Shown here: piece by piece, positions 55,153-64,000 of the stretch
Layout: the number at the start of each line of letters is the position of its first letter
Numbering within the stretch: position 1 is the first letter of the stretch
Source of the DNA: Elmis aenea
Taxonomy: Eukaryota > Arthropoda > Insecta > Coleoptera > Elmidae
Assembly (NCBI GenBank): GCA_947652605.1
Contig: OX393581.1
Span: forward strand, 10,606,640-10,670,639
Direction of reading: 5' to 3'
Length of the DNA stretch: 64,000 bases
Notes under the pieces: generated by a model
Database searches by the model: none
Told to the model about the DNA's origin: nothing
Seen by the model: the letters and a program-made list of their open reading frames with translations, nothing else
Position numbers and translations under genes: made by a program

Positions 55153-56650
55153 TATTATATATTTTTAAATGGAAACCCTAGTTGGCCCTGACTTTATATG
55201 GAAGAGCATTTTGTTAGCTTTTCAAAATTATATAGTTTTATATATTTGTAGCAAAAAATAACCGAGAAATGGCTAATTTTGTAAAAATTTCCTGATCAAA
55301 GTTTGCCATGATTTTGTAAACAAGTGATGTTTGCAGTTATTAAACAACTAAACGTTATTTCCAAGCAAATTCTGCAGCAGCCTCTCAAAGCCTGCACACC
55401 AAATTGCCCACAACTGATCCAATCAGAAATGCATTAAAATATTAACGAACCTTTAACTTGACCCTCTTTCATTTGGTCATTAATAAAGTACTCGATTTCA
55501 GGGAGGGGCAAGTGCCCCGTTTGCCCTTCCCTGTGAAGCCCATGGTAACCAAGATACCCCGTAAAACATTCGAATTTGGTCGACTCTGTATTAAAACTGA
55601 TGTTCTCTGCCCGTCTGTCTATAAATATCTCAAGAGAAGGGTTTTGATGCACTTTTTGTTACAAATTGTCAAACTAATCACTAGGTACTTCCACAACAAT
55701 TGATAAAAAAGTGTACACCGAACATTTTTTCAGACATTTATGATAAAATTCGTCTTGTTGATAAATCTTTTTGCCCATAAGCAACACTAGACACACATTG
55801 AAAGAGCAGCTCATTACGTTGCGGTCTTTTTAATTACTTCAACGGTTGCTAGGCACCGAGATCCAGCTTCACAAACGCACCACTCCAGTTTCTATATCAA
55901 CGATAACTCTTAATGCGTTTGAGATGAGATAACTCGATTCATTCGAGAAGAAAGTACAAAACATCGTTACTAACGTGGTACGCATTCGTTAAAGAGATTA
56001 TCCTCTGCCCGTTCGCTGTTAATCTAAAGAACGTGACGCATTTTGTTAAAAAAAATATATATAAATGTACGTCAGTAAACGGGATAGAAATGCTCAAAAG
56101 AAACTAATGCCGTAATTACAAGCCCTAATCCTTAATTTCTCTGATGCTGGCTATCAGATTAAACGAGAGGCTCCCACTATTTTCATAAGCTCCAACTATT
56201 TTCCAAGTACTGGGTTGATCAGATAATGCTGGCCGATAGTTCCTTGTTATTCTATGAATATTAAGTAAGCTAAAAGTTCTTTGGCGAGGTCCTCGGACCA
56301 TACGCTGTTGTTAATCTCTTTTTAAACTTTAACTACGCATACAACTAAGCCTAATCAAACAAAACTTCTGAATTGACTACTATGCACTATAAATACACGG
56401 TATTTTTGTTTTATAGAAACTTTTTGCGTTTGTATTAAGAGATTAATATCGTTCGGTGTAAGTTGAGAGGACAGAGGACGATAATTCGACCACTTCTAAT
56501 CTAATCGTTCGTTATGCACGCCATTGCATCTACCTGCTTGGCGATTAGTAAATAAAAAGGCGCTTTATACATAAATCTATTTGTTGCTTAGAACTAACAT
56601 AAAGACCTGTTAGTGGTTTGTTTACCGAAGACCGGTTCTTTCATGCATTC
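55153..56650. other. No supported gene
   Basis: The stretch 55440-55660 has overlapping 72- and 81-codon ORFs on opposite strands in more balanced DNA, and 55790-56030 is also less A+T-rich. Neither has a recognisable domain. They could be single-copy host DNA. Confidence 0.35.
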
Positions 56651-56658
56651 GTATTGTA

Positions 56659-57673
56659 TAGGGATTCTGAAGTCTCGGGTTTTTTCAACTCCCGGGACTC
56701 GAGACACAAATTTTGAAAAGTCCCGGGAATTCCCGGGACTCGAGACTTTGATTATTTTTCGTTTGAAACGTAAAAAAAATATGTAAAAAATCAAATTGTT
56801 ACTAATGGAAAAACAGATATACCTATACCTGTATGTAAGTAGGTATAAATGGATTTAAACAAATGGAAAATATTTTCTATGCCATTTATTTAATGAGTAT
56901 ATATAAAATACATCTTTAAATGTAATTATTACATCGAGTTTATGATAAAAAAATATTATACAATTTACTTTTGCATGGCAAAATAGGATTTTAAAAATAC
57001 CAATGCATTTAAGGAGGAGTCATATAGCCTATTTCTAATTTTTTTGATAAATATTCCTCCAATGGAAAATGTTCGTTCACTTTCCGTTAATGTTGGCTTA
57101 ATTGTGAGCAATGATTCATATAAAAGATTTAGATTCGGAGTCCAGTTCCCAGTTGATTCTAAAAGCTGACACCCCTTTTGATAGTTGTATTTTTTGTTTT
57201 TCACGGTTGAACTTTTTTGCTGGTTCAATAATTTGGTTTGAAATATTTCGAGATCTGCAGTTCACAAGTAGGTACACGACGGAAACCGTAAAGCGCAAGA
57301 AAACGAACGTTTTAGGTAAAATCAAAAGACAGACTGATCTTTCAATAGACCAAATTCAACCCTGCTCTAGAAAATTTCTTGCAAATTCTTTTAGGAATAA
57401 CATGTGCAGCATATTTGTAACTACATTATTATCAAAGAGATAATTAACGTAATCACTTTGCCGACCCTTTAACTGTTCACTTGTTACCTGCTCGTATGGC
57501 ATGGGTTGTTTTCGACTGTACAGGTTTTATTTTAAAATAATAAATTTTGCTATATTATATAAAATTTGAATCGAAAAGTCTCGAGTCCCGGATTTTTTTT
57601 TGCAATACCCGAGAATCGAGACACCAAAAAGTCCGGGAATAAATTCCCGGGTTGTCTCGACACAGAATCCCTA
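56659..57673 (-). mobile_element. hAT element with transposase C-terminus
   Basis: 1015 bp with ends TAGGGATTCTGAAGTCTC and (inverted) TAGGGATTCTGTGTCGAGAC, flanked by the exact 8-bp duplication GTATTGTA (56651-56658 and 57674-57681). Subterminal zones carry several TCCCGGGACTCGAGAC-type palindromic repeats on both sides. It encodes only the end of a transposase. Confidence 0.9.
56965..57228 (-). pseudogene. hAT transposase C-terminal dimerisation domain
   Basis: The minus-strand frame, 87 codons, reads LNLLYESLLTIKPTLTESER, TFSIGGIFIKKIRNRL and NALVFLKSYF. This is the hAT C-terminal dimerisation motif: PTSxESERxFSxxG, a KxRNRL turn and the LxFLxxxF end. It closes with a natural stop at 56965. 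The BED finger and catalytic residues are absent and the frame is closed upstream. With both TIRs intact, the element could be mobilised only by a related transposase elsewhere. Confidence 0.8.
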
Positions 57674-57681
57674 GTATTGTA

Positions 57682-59311
57682 GTAATGTTTAATTTTTACC
57701 GAGAAATTATTCATCGTTTTACTCCACAAATCTGCAAGTTTATATATTTCACACATCATATTAACCCCACCAAAGTGTTTAATTAAGTATCTGGTTCCTT
57801 GCGAACGTCAGATAATTTTTTAAACCAAAAAAATTACAAATGTTCTGTTTGGAATGTTTTGTCCCAATTTATTTTTAAATATAAATGTTGACATAAATCA
57901 CATATTTAAAAAAATAACGAAATTAGCACTATTACGAACTAAAACGGACGAAAATGGTCAGATGGTTAAAGTTTCCTCAACTGACTGACAACTACAGATA
58001 CACTAACCTAATAAAATTTCTAAAATGCTAGAAAACTAACTGATTCTTATTTACACCAGTTTGATAAAAACAAATTATTAGCCAATGCATCTTTGTTTAA
58101 TACGAGGGTGGTTCAAATTTAACCAGGAACATTTTTGTAACGCCTTATTCAAACAAAATTTTTACAAAACAACATACACTATTTTTCGACGTACTCTCCA
58201 TTTAACTCTGTTCACTTTTGCCATCTTCTTGAAAGCTTTATAATACCTTCTTTATAAAAGGTTTTTGGTTGCGTGCTTGGCCAGTTTTGCACAAGGTTTT
58301 TCACCGCATATAACTCAAATTGCGTCAATATTCTTATCAAATTACTTAATTTTAATGAAGCATTTTATATAAAGGTTTAAGAATGGTACAAAAATTAATA
58401 TTAAATATATTTCGTTTGCAGGTTATCATTTTATTTGTCAATGTCAGTGTGGAGGTGTCGCTATGGAAATGAAATGATTATTTAATACTTTATACATAAT
58501 GATTGTCATTTGGTTCGTTTACATTAACGTTCGTTCTATAATATAATTTTAATTTCGTAGAAAAAATAGCATTTACGACTCGAGATGAAATCAGGTTTTT
58601 ACATTCGTGAAAAAAACTGGACTTTCATCTCTTGTTGTAAAATATACTATTCTTTAATACACTAAATCTCAGAAAGTCATTATTAACGTTCATTATTTTG
58701 AAATATTTCTTACGTCGTGACATTTTCCAGACGCGCGTAGAAAATATAACAAGCAATAAAGCCCAAAGCTCGGGCGACAGCTTTTTACAAACTTTCCCTC
58801 AAATACAGAAATTTTTGATTTCATATGTCCAAATCGCTTCGGCACACAGCACAAAAAAACTTATAACTTTCAACCCTACAATATAAAACACGCATTTACA
58901 AGTTTCCAACGCGCTCATAACATTAGTCTCCCGCAACGGGTCGCCAGATATGACATATGACATATTTGAATAACGAACTTCGCCAACTACGACGTAAACT
59001 CCATTATTTTGTTGTGTAAATAACAATCTGCTTTAGGAGCATCTATAATTACGATCTTTTTATATCAACATGGCGTACTGCGATCGCAACTTCTATAAAT
59101 TTGTATTAAAGCCGCTGCGATCTAGATTTACATTAAGATTTGAGCAGAGTTTTAAAATATGGAAACTGTTGCTAATGACACAAAAGTAATCTGCATAAAA
59201 TTTTCAAAATCTCTCCGATGCTAAATGCTAAGGGAGACTACGCAATATTTCAAGAAATGTATTTAAGCACTTTTTAATTCAATATAGGACCATTTTCATG
59301 GATATAGTATA
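57682..59311. other. No supported gene; mariner scrap inside
   Basis: Contains the mariner-like end at 58102-58300. At 58799-59026 a 75-codon minus ORF in more balanced DNA (VMSALETCKCVFYIVGLKVI) has no family match. Remaining sequence is A+T-rich. Confidence 0.35.
58102..58300 (-). pseudogene. mariner element end with transposase C-terminal scrap
   Basis: TA is followed by CGAGGGTGGTTCAAATTTAA, a mariner-type terminus. The minus strand from about 58255 reads AFKKMAKVNRVKWRVRRK, which matches, degraded, the FKxWxKCxxxxGxYxE C-terminus of mariner transposases at the expected distance from the terminus. The other end of the element was not found. Confidence 0.45.
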
Positions 59312-59757
59312 CCGGGTGTAACTGAGTTCTGGTACACTCTCTTTTTTTTTAGTTATGGTATTAGATAAATACAATTTTAGACGTATATGTGTAAAAATCA
59401 GAATATTTGAACACTATGTACGCTGTCCACTACTATTTCACTTCCTGTTTCGCCAAAAACGACCTTTCAAATGGAACACTCTGTATATATTTATATTTTT
59501 TGAAAAAAGAAGCAATTTTTATACAACTGCAAAATTTTGGTTAATTTTTAAACCTCAAATAATTTTTGTACGAACATTTACATGACCTGCATAAATTGAA
59601 TTTTATTGTGTCAACAAGTGTCCGAAAAACGTTTTTGAAAATTTTTATTGACATTTAGGTTACTTTAATCGTCTTTGAAGGTTGTAGAATAGATTTTTTG
59701 ACAGGAAAAAAAAATGTTTTAATGGAAGAGTACTGGTACATGAGGTTATTATTTTCT
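59312..59757 (+). repeat. Family F repeat, copy 2, left part
   Basis: Begins CCGGGTGTAACTGAGTTCTG after TA, contains GGAACACTCTG before TATATA near 59477-59490, and from about 59510 matches 18240-18510. It breaks off at GAGGTTATT, where an insertion of about 900 bp follows. Confidence 0.6.
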
Positions 59758-60654
59758 TATAATTCTATGTAATTTATAATCTGTTCTTAAAATGAACAAT
59801 AAGTAAATATTTTTAAAAAGGTAAAAGGAAGATGAAAAATGACATGTAGAGAATTCTCCATCGAGTATTCTCTTTTTACGTTAAACAAATATTTTAAAAG
59901 AAGATAGAACATTAAACTATACAGTGGCCTATTTTCGATGCCCATATAGGGTATCTCGGTTATTATCAGAGATAGAAAAAAACTAAGTACGTAGTCTCGA
60001 TTCCTTTTAGCGAGAAAAATTCATTGCCGTTAAAAGATTTTTGATCTTTTTTAATTTTCGAAATATAGCCAAAAAAAGGATGAGTTCTTTCACCAGTGGT
60101 TTGAGACGTGTGAGAAAAAGTTTTTCGTAGACCTTGAAATAAATTGGTAGTACACTGATAGGTCTGTAAGATGTCACTTCGTGTAACGGTTTTCCTGGTT
60201 TAGGCAAGAGAATAATCTGGGCCACTTCCCAATGATTTGGAAAGTATCCTAACCTTAGGACTACATTAAAGATTTGTGTAATACATTTTAGGCATTTATC
60301 TGTGACTTCTTTGAGCACTTTTCCGGTTATTAAGTCAAATCCTGGAGCTTTTTTAATGTTAATGCCTTTGAATATTGTTCTTTTTATTCCACTCTTTGAA
60401 TTTTTCAATGGGCCTGTCCATCTGAAAGGATGTCTCCAGAAAATTTAATATGTCATTTTCTTCTTCTTCTGTCAAGGTTGATGGCAATGGCATAAAGACA
60501 TCTGCAAGGTTTTGTGCAATCACTATCGCTTTTTTCGTGCTGTTTTTGGCCCATTTTCCATTTGTATCTTTAATAGGTCGGATTGCTAGTTTCGGGCGCT
60601 TAATTTTTTTAGTGGCCTTCCACAATGATTAGTCATTAGTTTCTGTAGCTGAGA
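59758..60654 (-). mobile_element. Insertion in family F with jockey-like LINE
   Basis: Sequence absent from family F copy 1. Its right two thirds (about 60000-60640) are a minus-strand LINE fragment. The left part contains ATGCCCATATAGGGTATCTC near 59938, a distant match to the family D terminus, suggesting more than one insertion. Exact boundaries and target duplication could not be fixed. Confidence 0.55.
60007..60640 (-). pseudogene. jockey-like reverse transcriptase, N-terminal blocks
   Basis: Reading the minus strand, 60625-60359 gives ATKKIKRPKLAIRPIKDTNG and WAKNSTKKAIVIAQNLADVF, the linker between endonuclease and RT of jockey-type ORF2. After a frameshift near 60390, IKKAPGFDLITGKVLKE (RT block 1), LGYFPNHWEVAQIILLPKPG and VTSYRPISVLPIYFKVYEKL (block 2) follow, ending near LKPLVKELI. 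Beyond this the frame decays (LFLAIFRKLKKIK) and the catalytic FADD block is missing. It covers a part of the protein complementary to the copy at 52259-53130, so both may be from one family, but no overlap exists to test that. Confidence 0.8.
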
Positions 60655-60725
60655 AGTTATTTAAATAGAGTATTTTCTAAAAAATTTAACAGTACCAATA
60701 ACTTATATTTGTGCTAGAAGGCTTT
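60655..60725 (+). repeat. Family F repeat, copy 2, right part
   Basis: TTATTTAAATAGAGTATTTT and CCAATAACTTATATTTGTGC continue copy 2 and correspond to 18513-18535 plus 19570-19605 of copy 1. Confidence 0.6.
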
Positions 60726-62020
60726 TTAATAAAAACAATTTTTGGTACTTAAGTTCTTGAAAGCATCCCCCAAGTTGATAATTTATAAACTATAACGGCT
60801 TGAAAAGGCTTTTAACTTTGCCAATTTTCAGTGAGACTATTACTTGGACCGCAAATTTCCGGATCTTTGTTGAATCGTGATTGCTTTCAGCTTTCATGAT
60901 TGAATTCTTAAGCCACAATATATTTTTGATGTGTAAGAGAGTGCAGCAGAATGATGTTTTATAATGACAAATTTTAGTAAAAATCGAGTTTAAGAAATTG
61001 CTTTGATTTTCTTTGTACACAAACGTGAAAAGTAACGAATCAAAGTTTATAAAAAAATTTAAGATATATAGCTTTACGTGAAGTAAAAATCCTTGTGTAT
61101 GCTACTGTGTTATGCACTTGATATAGGCTTTAATTGTTCGCCAAAAAAGCTATAAAAATAAACAACAAAAAATAGGGACCATTAAGAAATAAAAATATTA
61201 TTCATATCTTTCCCGCTTTTGTTAAGACAAAACCAGTAACCAGTAAAAAAATATGAAAAAACAATATTGGTTGGATATTTGTCATATAGGTACATTACAC
61301 TATATTTCGTACCTTTTTTCCAAAATATTTCAGTTAATTATTAGAGTACACGGTAAATCTCCTCGCAAAATCTAGATAAAATTTAAGTTTAGGAACTATT
61401 ATTGTCCATTGTTGTCGAAATGTATTATAAAACAAGTTTAACATATAAAAATTACTTTTTTTTACTGGATATTTACAATTTTTTAAAATCTTTACCCCTT
61501 AACCTTTAAGGACCATAATAAGTTTTTTTAATAAAAAGAAAAATAATTCACTTAGTTAACTTAAAATACCATAAAATCAACAATAAAAAAATGTGTTTGT
61601 AATTATATTTCTTTAAAAAATAGAAAAAAAAAGTCGGTGGTTTCACCTATTAACCACTTGGACAAAAAAAAACACTTTAATTTTTCGTGGTTTTTAATAA
61701 TTTAATAACAAATAAATTTACTTTCAGCCCTAAATAAATTTAAAAAAAAAAAATTCACTTCATTAACTTAAAATATCTTAAAATTAACATTAATTTTATA
61801 ACTTCGAATTTAAAAACAAATCCACAAAATGTTTATGACCTGATTATAATTTATTTATAAATTTAATTACCAGCCATTACAATCCACTAATTGCGTAAAA
61901 TTAATAGTTTCTTGCAATTTACCATTGTTTGATAAGGCAACTTACACCATGCAAACAATTTAAATGATATTTTATTATTCAGACCTATTTTATTACCAAT
62001 TATTGCTTTCCGCCACAAGA
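60726..62020. other. Strongly A+T-rich stretch
   Basis: No gene. TTAA at 61499 is followed by CCTTTAAGGACC and TTAA at 62336 is preceded by GGAACCAAAGG, so 61503-62335 could be a decayed TTAA-type (piggyBac-like) MITE. The ends match only partly. Confidence 0.3.
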
Positions 62021-62238
62021 CAGCAATCTCCAAACTTTTTTGGTCGCGCGCCCTTACTTTTTAATGTCGCAGGTTTAGCGCGCATCCCAAAATAAAAAAT
62101 CACAATAGTTTCATCACAAAATTTGCTAAATTATGCTGTGGAAATAGAAATATTAATTTATTAAGAATTATCCGGCGCACCCCAGAAATTATCTAGCGTA
62201 CCCCCGGGGGTGCGCGCACCCAACTTTGGAGTCCACTG
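62021..62238. mobile_element. hAT MITE, 218 bp
   Basis: Ends CAGCAATCTCCAAACTTTTT and (inverted) CAGTGGACTCCAAAGTTGG, with GGTCGCGCGCCC and GGGGGTGCGCGC subterminal blocks typical of small hAT elements. The 8-bp flanks CCACAAGA and CTATAAGA agree at six positions, so the target duplication is present but decayed. Confidence 0.7.
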
Positions 62239-62246
62239 CTATAAGA

Positions 62247-63970
62247 CATAGCGTAGTAATAATGGTTTTAAAGAGTGGCCACTGGGTATCATGTAATAAA
62301 TTATTTGAAAGGTGAAACCGCTAGGAACCAAAGGGTTAAATTGTTTTTAAAAAAGCAACTATTTATTGTATTGTATTTGAGACAGCAAGAAATATTATAC
62401 AATGTGTTTTAAATTCGAAAGCAAAAATTTGCTTAATATCAGATATAGACGATACGTTTCAGTTTAAATAAGTTTCCAGTTTTTATATTGATTCATATTA
62501 CAACAGATTGCAGATATGCGCAACCGTTTTCATAAAACAGAAAATAAAATCTTTTTGTTACTTACGGCAATGTTTTCACACATTTAAATTATTTTATACT
62601 CTGAATGAATGGCTCGTCCATTTTCTGTGGTCCAATTAAACGCTGGGGTATGCTAAGGAGTAAAACCGTGCCATTTAACAATTAAATTTAAAACAAGAAA
62701 TGTTTTAACAAACTGGACTAAAACATACCGTGTGATTCCAGTGAAATTAAATTTTAAATAATTAAAATTTAACTATATTTCCAATTCATTTATTATAAAA
62801 AGGACTTAAGTCCATTTATGACATAAAAACAAAAATATTGGTTAAGGGAATTCTCAAAAAATTTAACTGCTTAAAAATTTCACATTAATTTAAAGTCTAA
62901 AAACGTGGGACTTTATTAAAATTTTAAAATCGACTGAAATGCAAACCCTTAAATATTTCGAAACAAAGAACAATTGACTTACATCACTTTCATATTAAAC
63001 GGTCCAATATATTCGTTAATTAATGAATATAGAAAACAAACAGGTACAACATTTTAAAGGATTCGTTTGTTTTACGGAGAGGACCAGAACGCTTTTTGAA
63101 CGTGCGAATTCTATGTATATCTCAGATTCTCATTAATCTCCGTCACATCATGTATTGTTTGAAGTAGCTTATTATTATTAATGCTTATTAAACGAAATAA
63201 CCTGCGGTAAAATGATAACGGAGGATCCAACACAATGGGGGTTGTTAAGGTGAGCAAAAACCTTATTAAAATCTCGGTTACGGTGCATTGTTAAGGAAAA
63301 TTACTGTCGTATAAAATTTAATATTCTTAACGTATTACAAGTGCGATATTGAAAAAGAGAAGTGGCTGTAAATAATGCCAGCATGAGAGGGCCCTCGAAG
63401 ATAATGGTGTTTTAGGTACGAACGTGTTTTAAACAAAATTTTCATCCCTAATTCGCTTGTTAAGTATTTGGAGCGCAATTTTTGCTCAATGTAGTACACA
63501 TACTTAATTAACGAGATCAAATTTCAAAGGGAGATTGCGGACAAAATATAGTATATCAAGAGTATATTTGATTAAAAGAGGAAATGTGAAGCAAAAAAAA
63601 AGATGAACTTTGGATTTTTAAATTATATTTAAAATCAAAGATAAAAATATATTGCAGTATAACTTAGTTTATTCCCATTGCTCTTTTAAGGTGTTTAACA
63701 AACCTTTTCTTTCCTTTAAGGCTTTTCTTATTTTTAAATACATCGTTTTTCCCATTTAATCACAACTCATCTTATATTTGCTTATAATAAGTATAAGAAA
63801 GTTTCTCGCAAAAACAACATGTACAGTGTACACTTATGTATCACGGGATAAAGAATTTTAAGGTTTCAGCGCTTTTAAGTGACGTTTTTTGAATAGAATG
63901 CCATTTGAAAGAAGGAAAAAACTTTAAAATCAAACTTCAAAATCGAATATCGCAAAAACAACTGAATATA
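62247..63970. other. No gene seen
   Basis: A+T-rich throughout with short poly-A/T runs. A 61-codon minus ORF at 63335-63520 has no domain. Confidence 0.4.
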
Positions 63971-64000
63971 CAAGGTGATTCAAATTTGAGGGCGACCATG
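63971..64000 (+). mobile_element. Family D element, copy 4, left end only
   Basis: TA followed by CAAGGTGATTCAAATTTGAG and CGACCATG matches the left terminus of 40487-41970. The rest lies beyond the window. Confidence 0.65.

Noticed and set aside
58799..59026. 75-codon minus ORF in more balanced DNA
   Set aside because: No domain, no start context and an overlapping plus-strand ORF; not enough for a gene call.
1..64000. CRISPR arrays, operons, rRNA and bacterial signals
   Set aside because: No spaced direct-repeat arrays, Shine-Dalgarno-led gene clusters or rRNA-like blocks were seen; the content is that of a eukaryotic nuclear genome.

Overview
The window looks like a piece of an arthropod nuclear genome, most likely an insect. 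A beetle is a guess that the sequence cannot prove. The DNA is strongly A+T-rich, has no bacterial gene packing and carries two 200-base N gaps. It holds RTE-like and jockey-like non-LTR retrotransposons, a Penelope-like element, pogo/Tigger, Tc1/mariner, hAT and piggyBac transposons, many short inverted-repeat elements (MITEs) and large foldback repeats. No multi-exon host gene could be recognised. The only candidates for host coding sequence are short and weakly supported: a 61-codon membrane-anchored ORF at 15384-15569 (minus) below a CpG-richer block, a possible first coding exon near 46644-46678 (minus), and a 148-codon minus-strand ORF at 31940-32386. The window is probably intergenic or intronic.

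Layout. 1-16 kb: family A copy 1; a TA-flanked Tc1/mariner-type element with a decayed DDE transposase (2358-3837); a hAT MITE with GCTCCG-rich ends (4805-5277); family B copy 1 broken by an N gap; family C copy 1; family G copy 1; family E copy 1; a pogo-type mini-MITE (11062-11178); a foldback at 14099-14748; then the candidate small gene. 16-30 kb: family A copy 2, family D copy 1 with a nested hAT MITE, family F copy 1 split by a 5'-truncated RTE-like LINE with a 14-bp target duplication, family G copy 2, a mariner transposase relic, a long featureless stretch, and a MITE containing a Penelope-like element. 30-44 kb: family D copy 2, family C copy 2, tandem repeats, a possible solo LTR, a hAT element, a SINE-like relic, the 1.48-kb foldback of family D, and a second RTE-like LINE relic. 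44-64 kb: a piggyBac deletion derivative, family A copy 3 with family B copy 2 inserted in it, a pogo-like element with a PHD-like finger and a nested hAT, a jockey-like LINE whose tail holds a pogo-like element that itself holds family E copy 2, a hAT with a transposase C-terminus, family F copy 2 split by a jockey-like LINE, and a hAT MITE.

How the parts relate. The window is a stratified transposon deposit. At least seven insertions sit inside other elements, which gives a relative time order. Each well-supported insertion is backed by a target-site duplication read directly from the sequence: 8 bp for hAT, TA for Tc1/mariner/pogo, TTAA for piggyBac, 10 bp for the Penelope-like copy and 14 bp for the LINE. 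Every transposase or reverse transcriptase seen is truncated or broken, so any activity of the non-autonomous copies would need enzymes encoded elsewhere in the genome. Family letters A to G are my own labels for repeats seen at least twice in the window.
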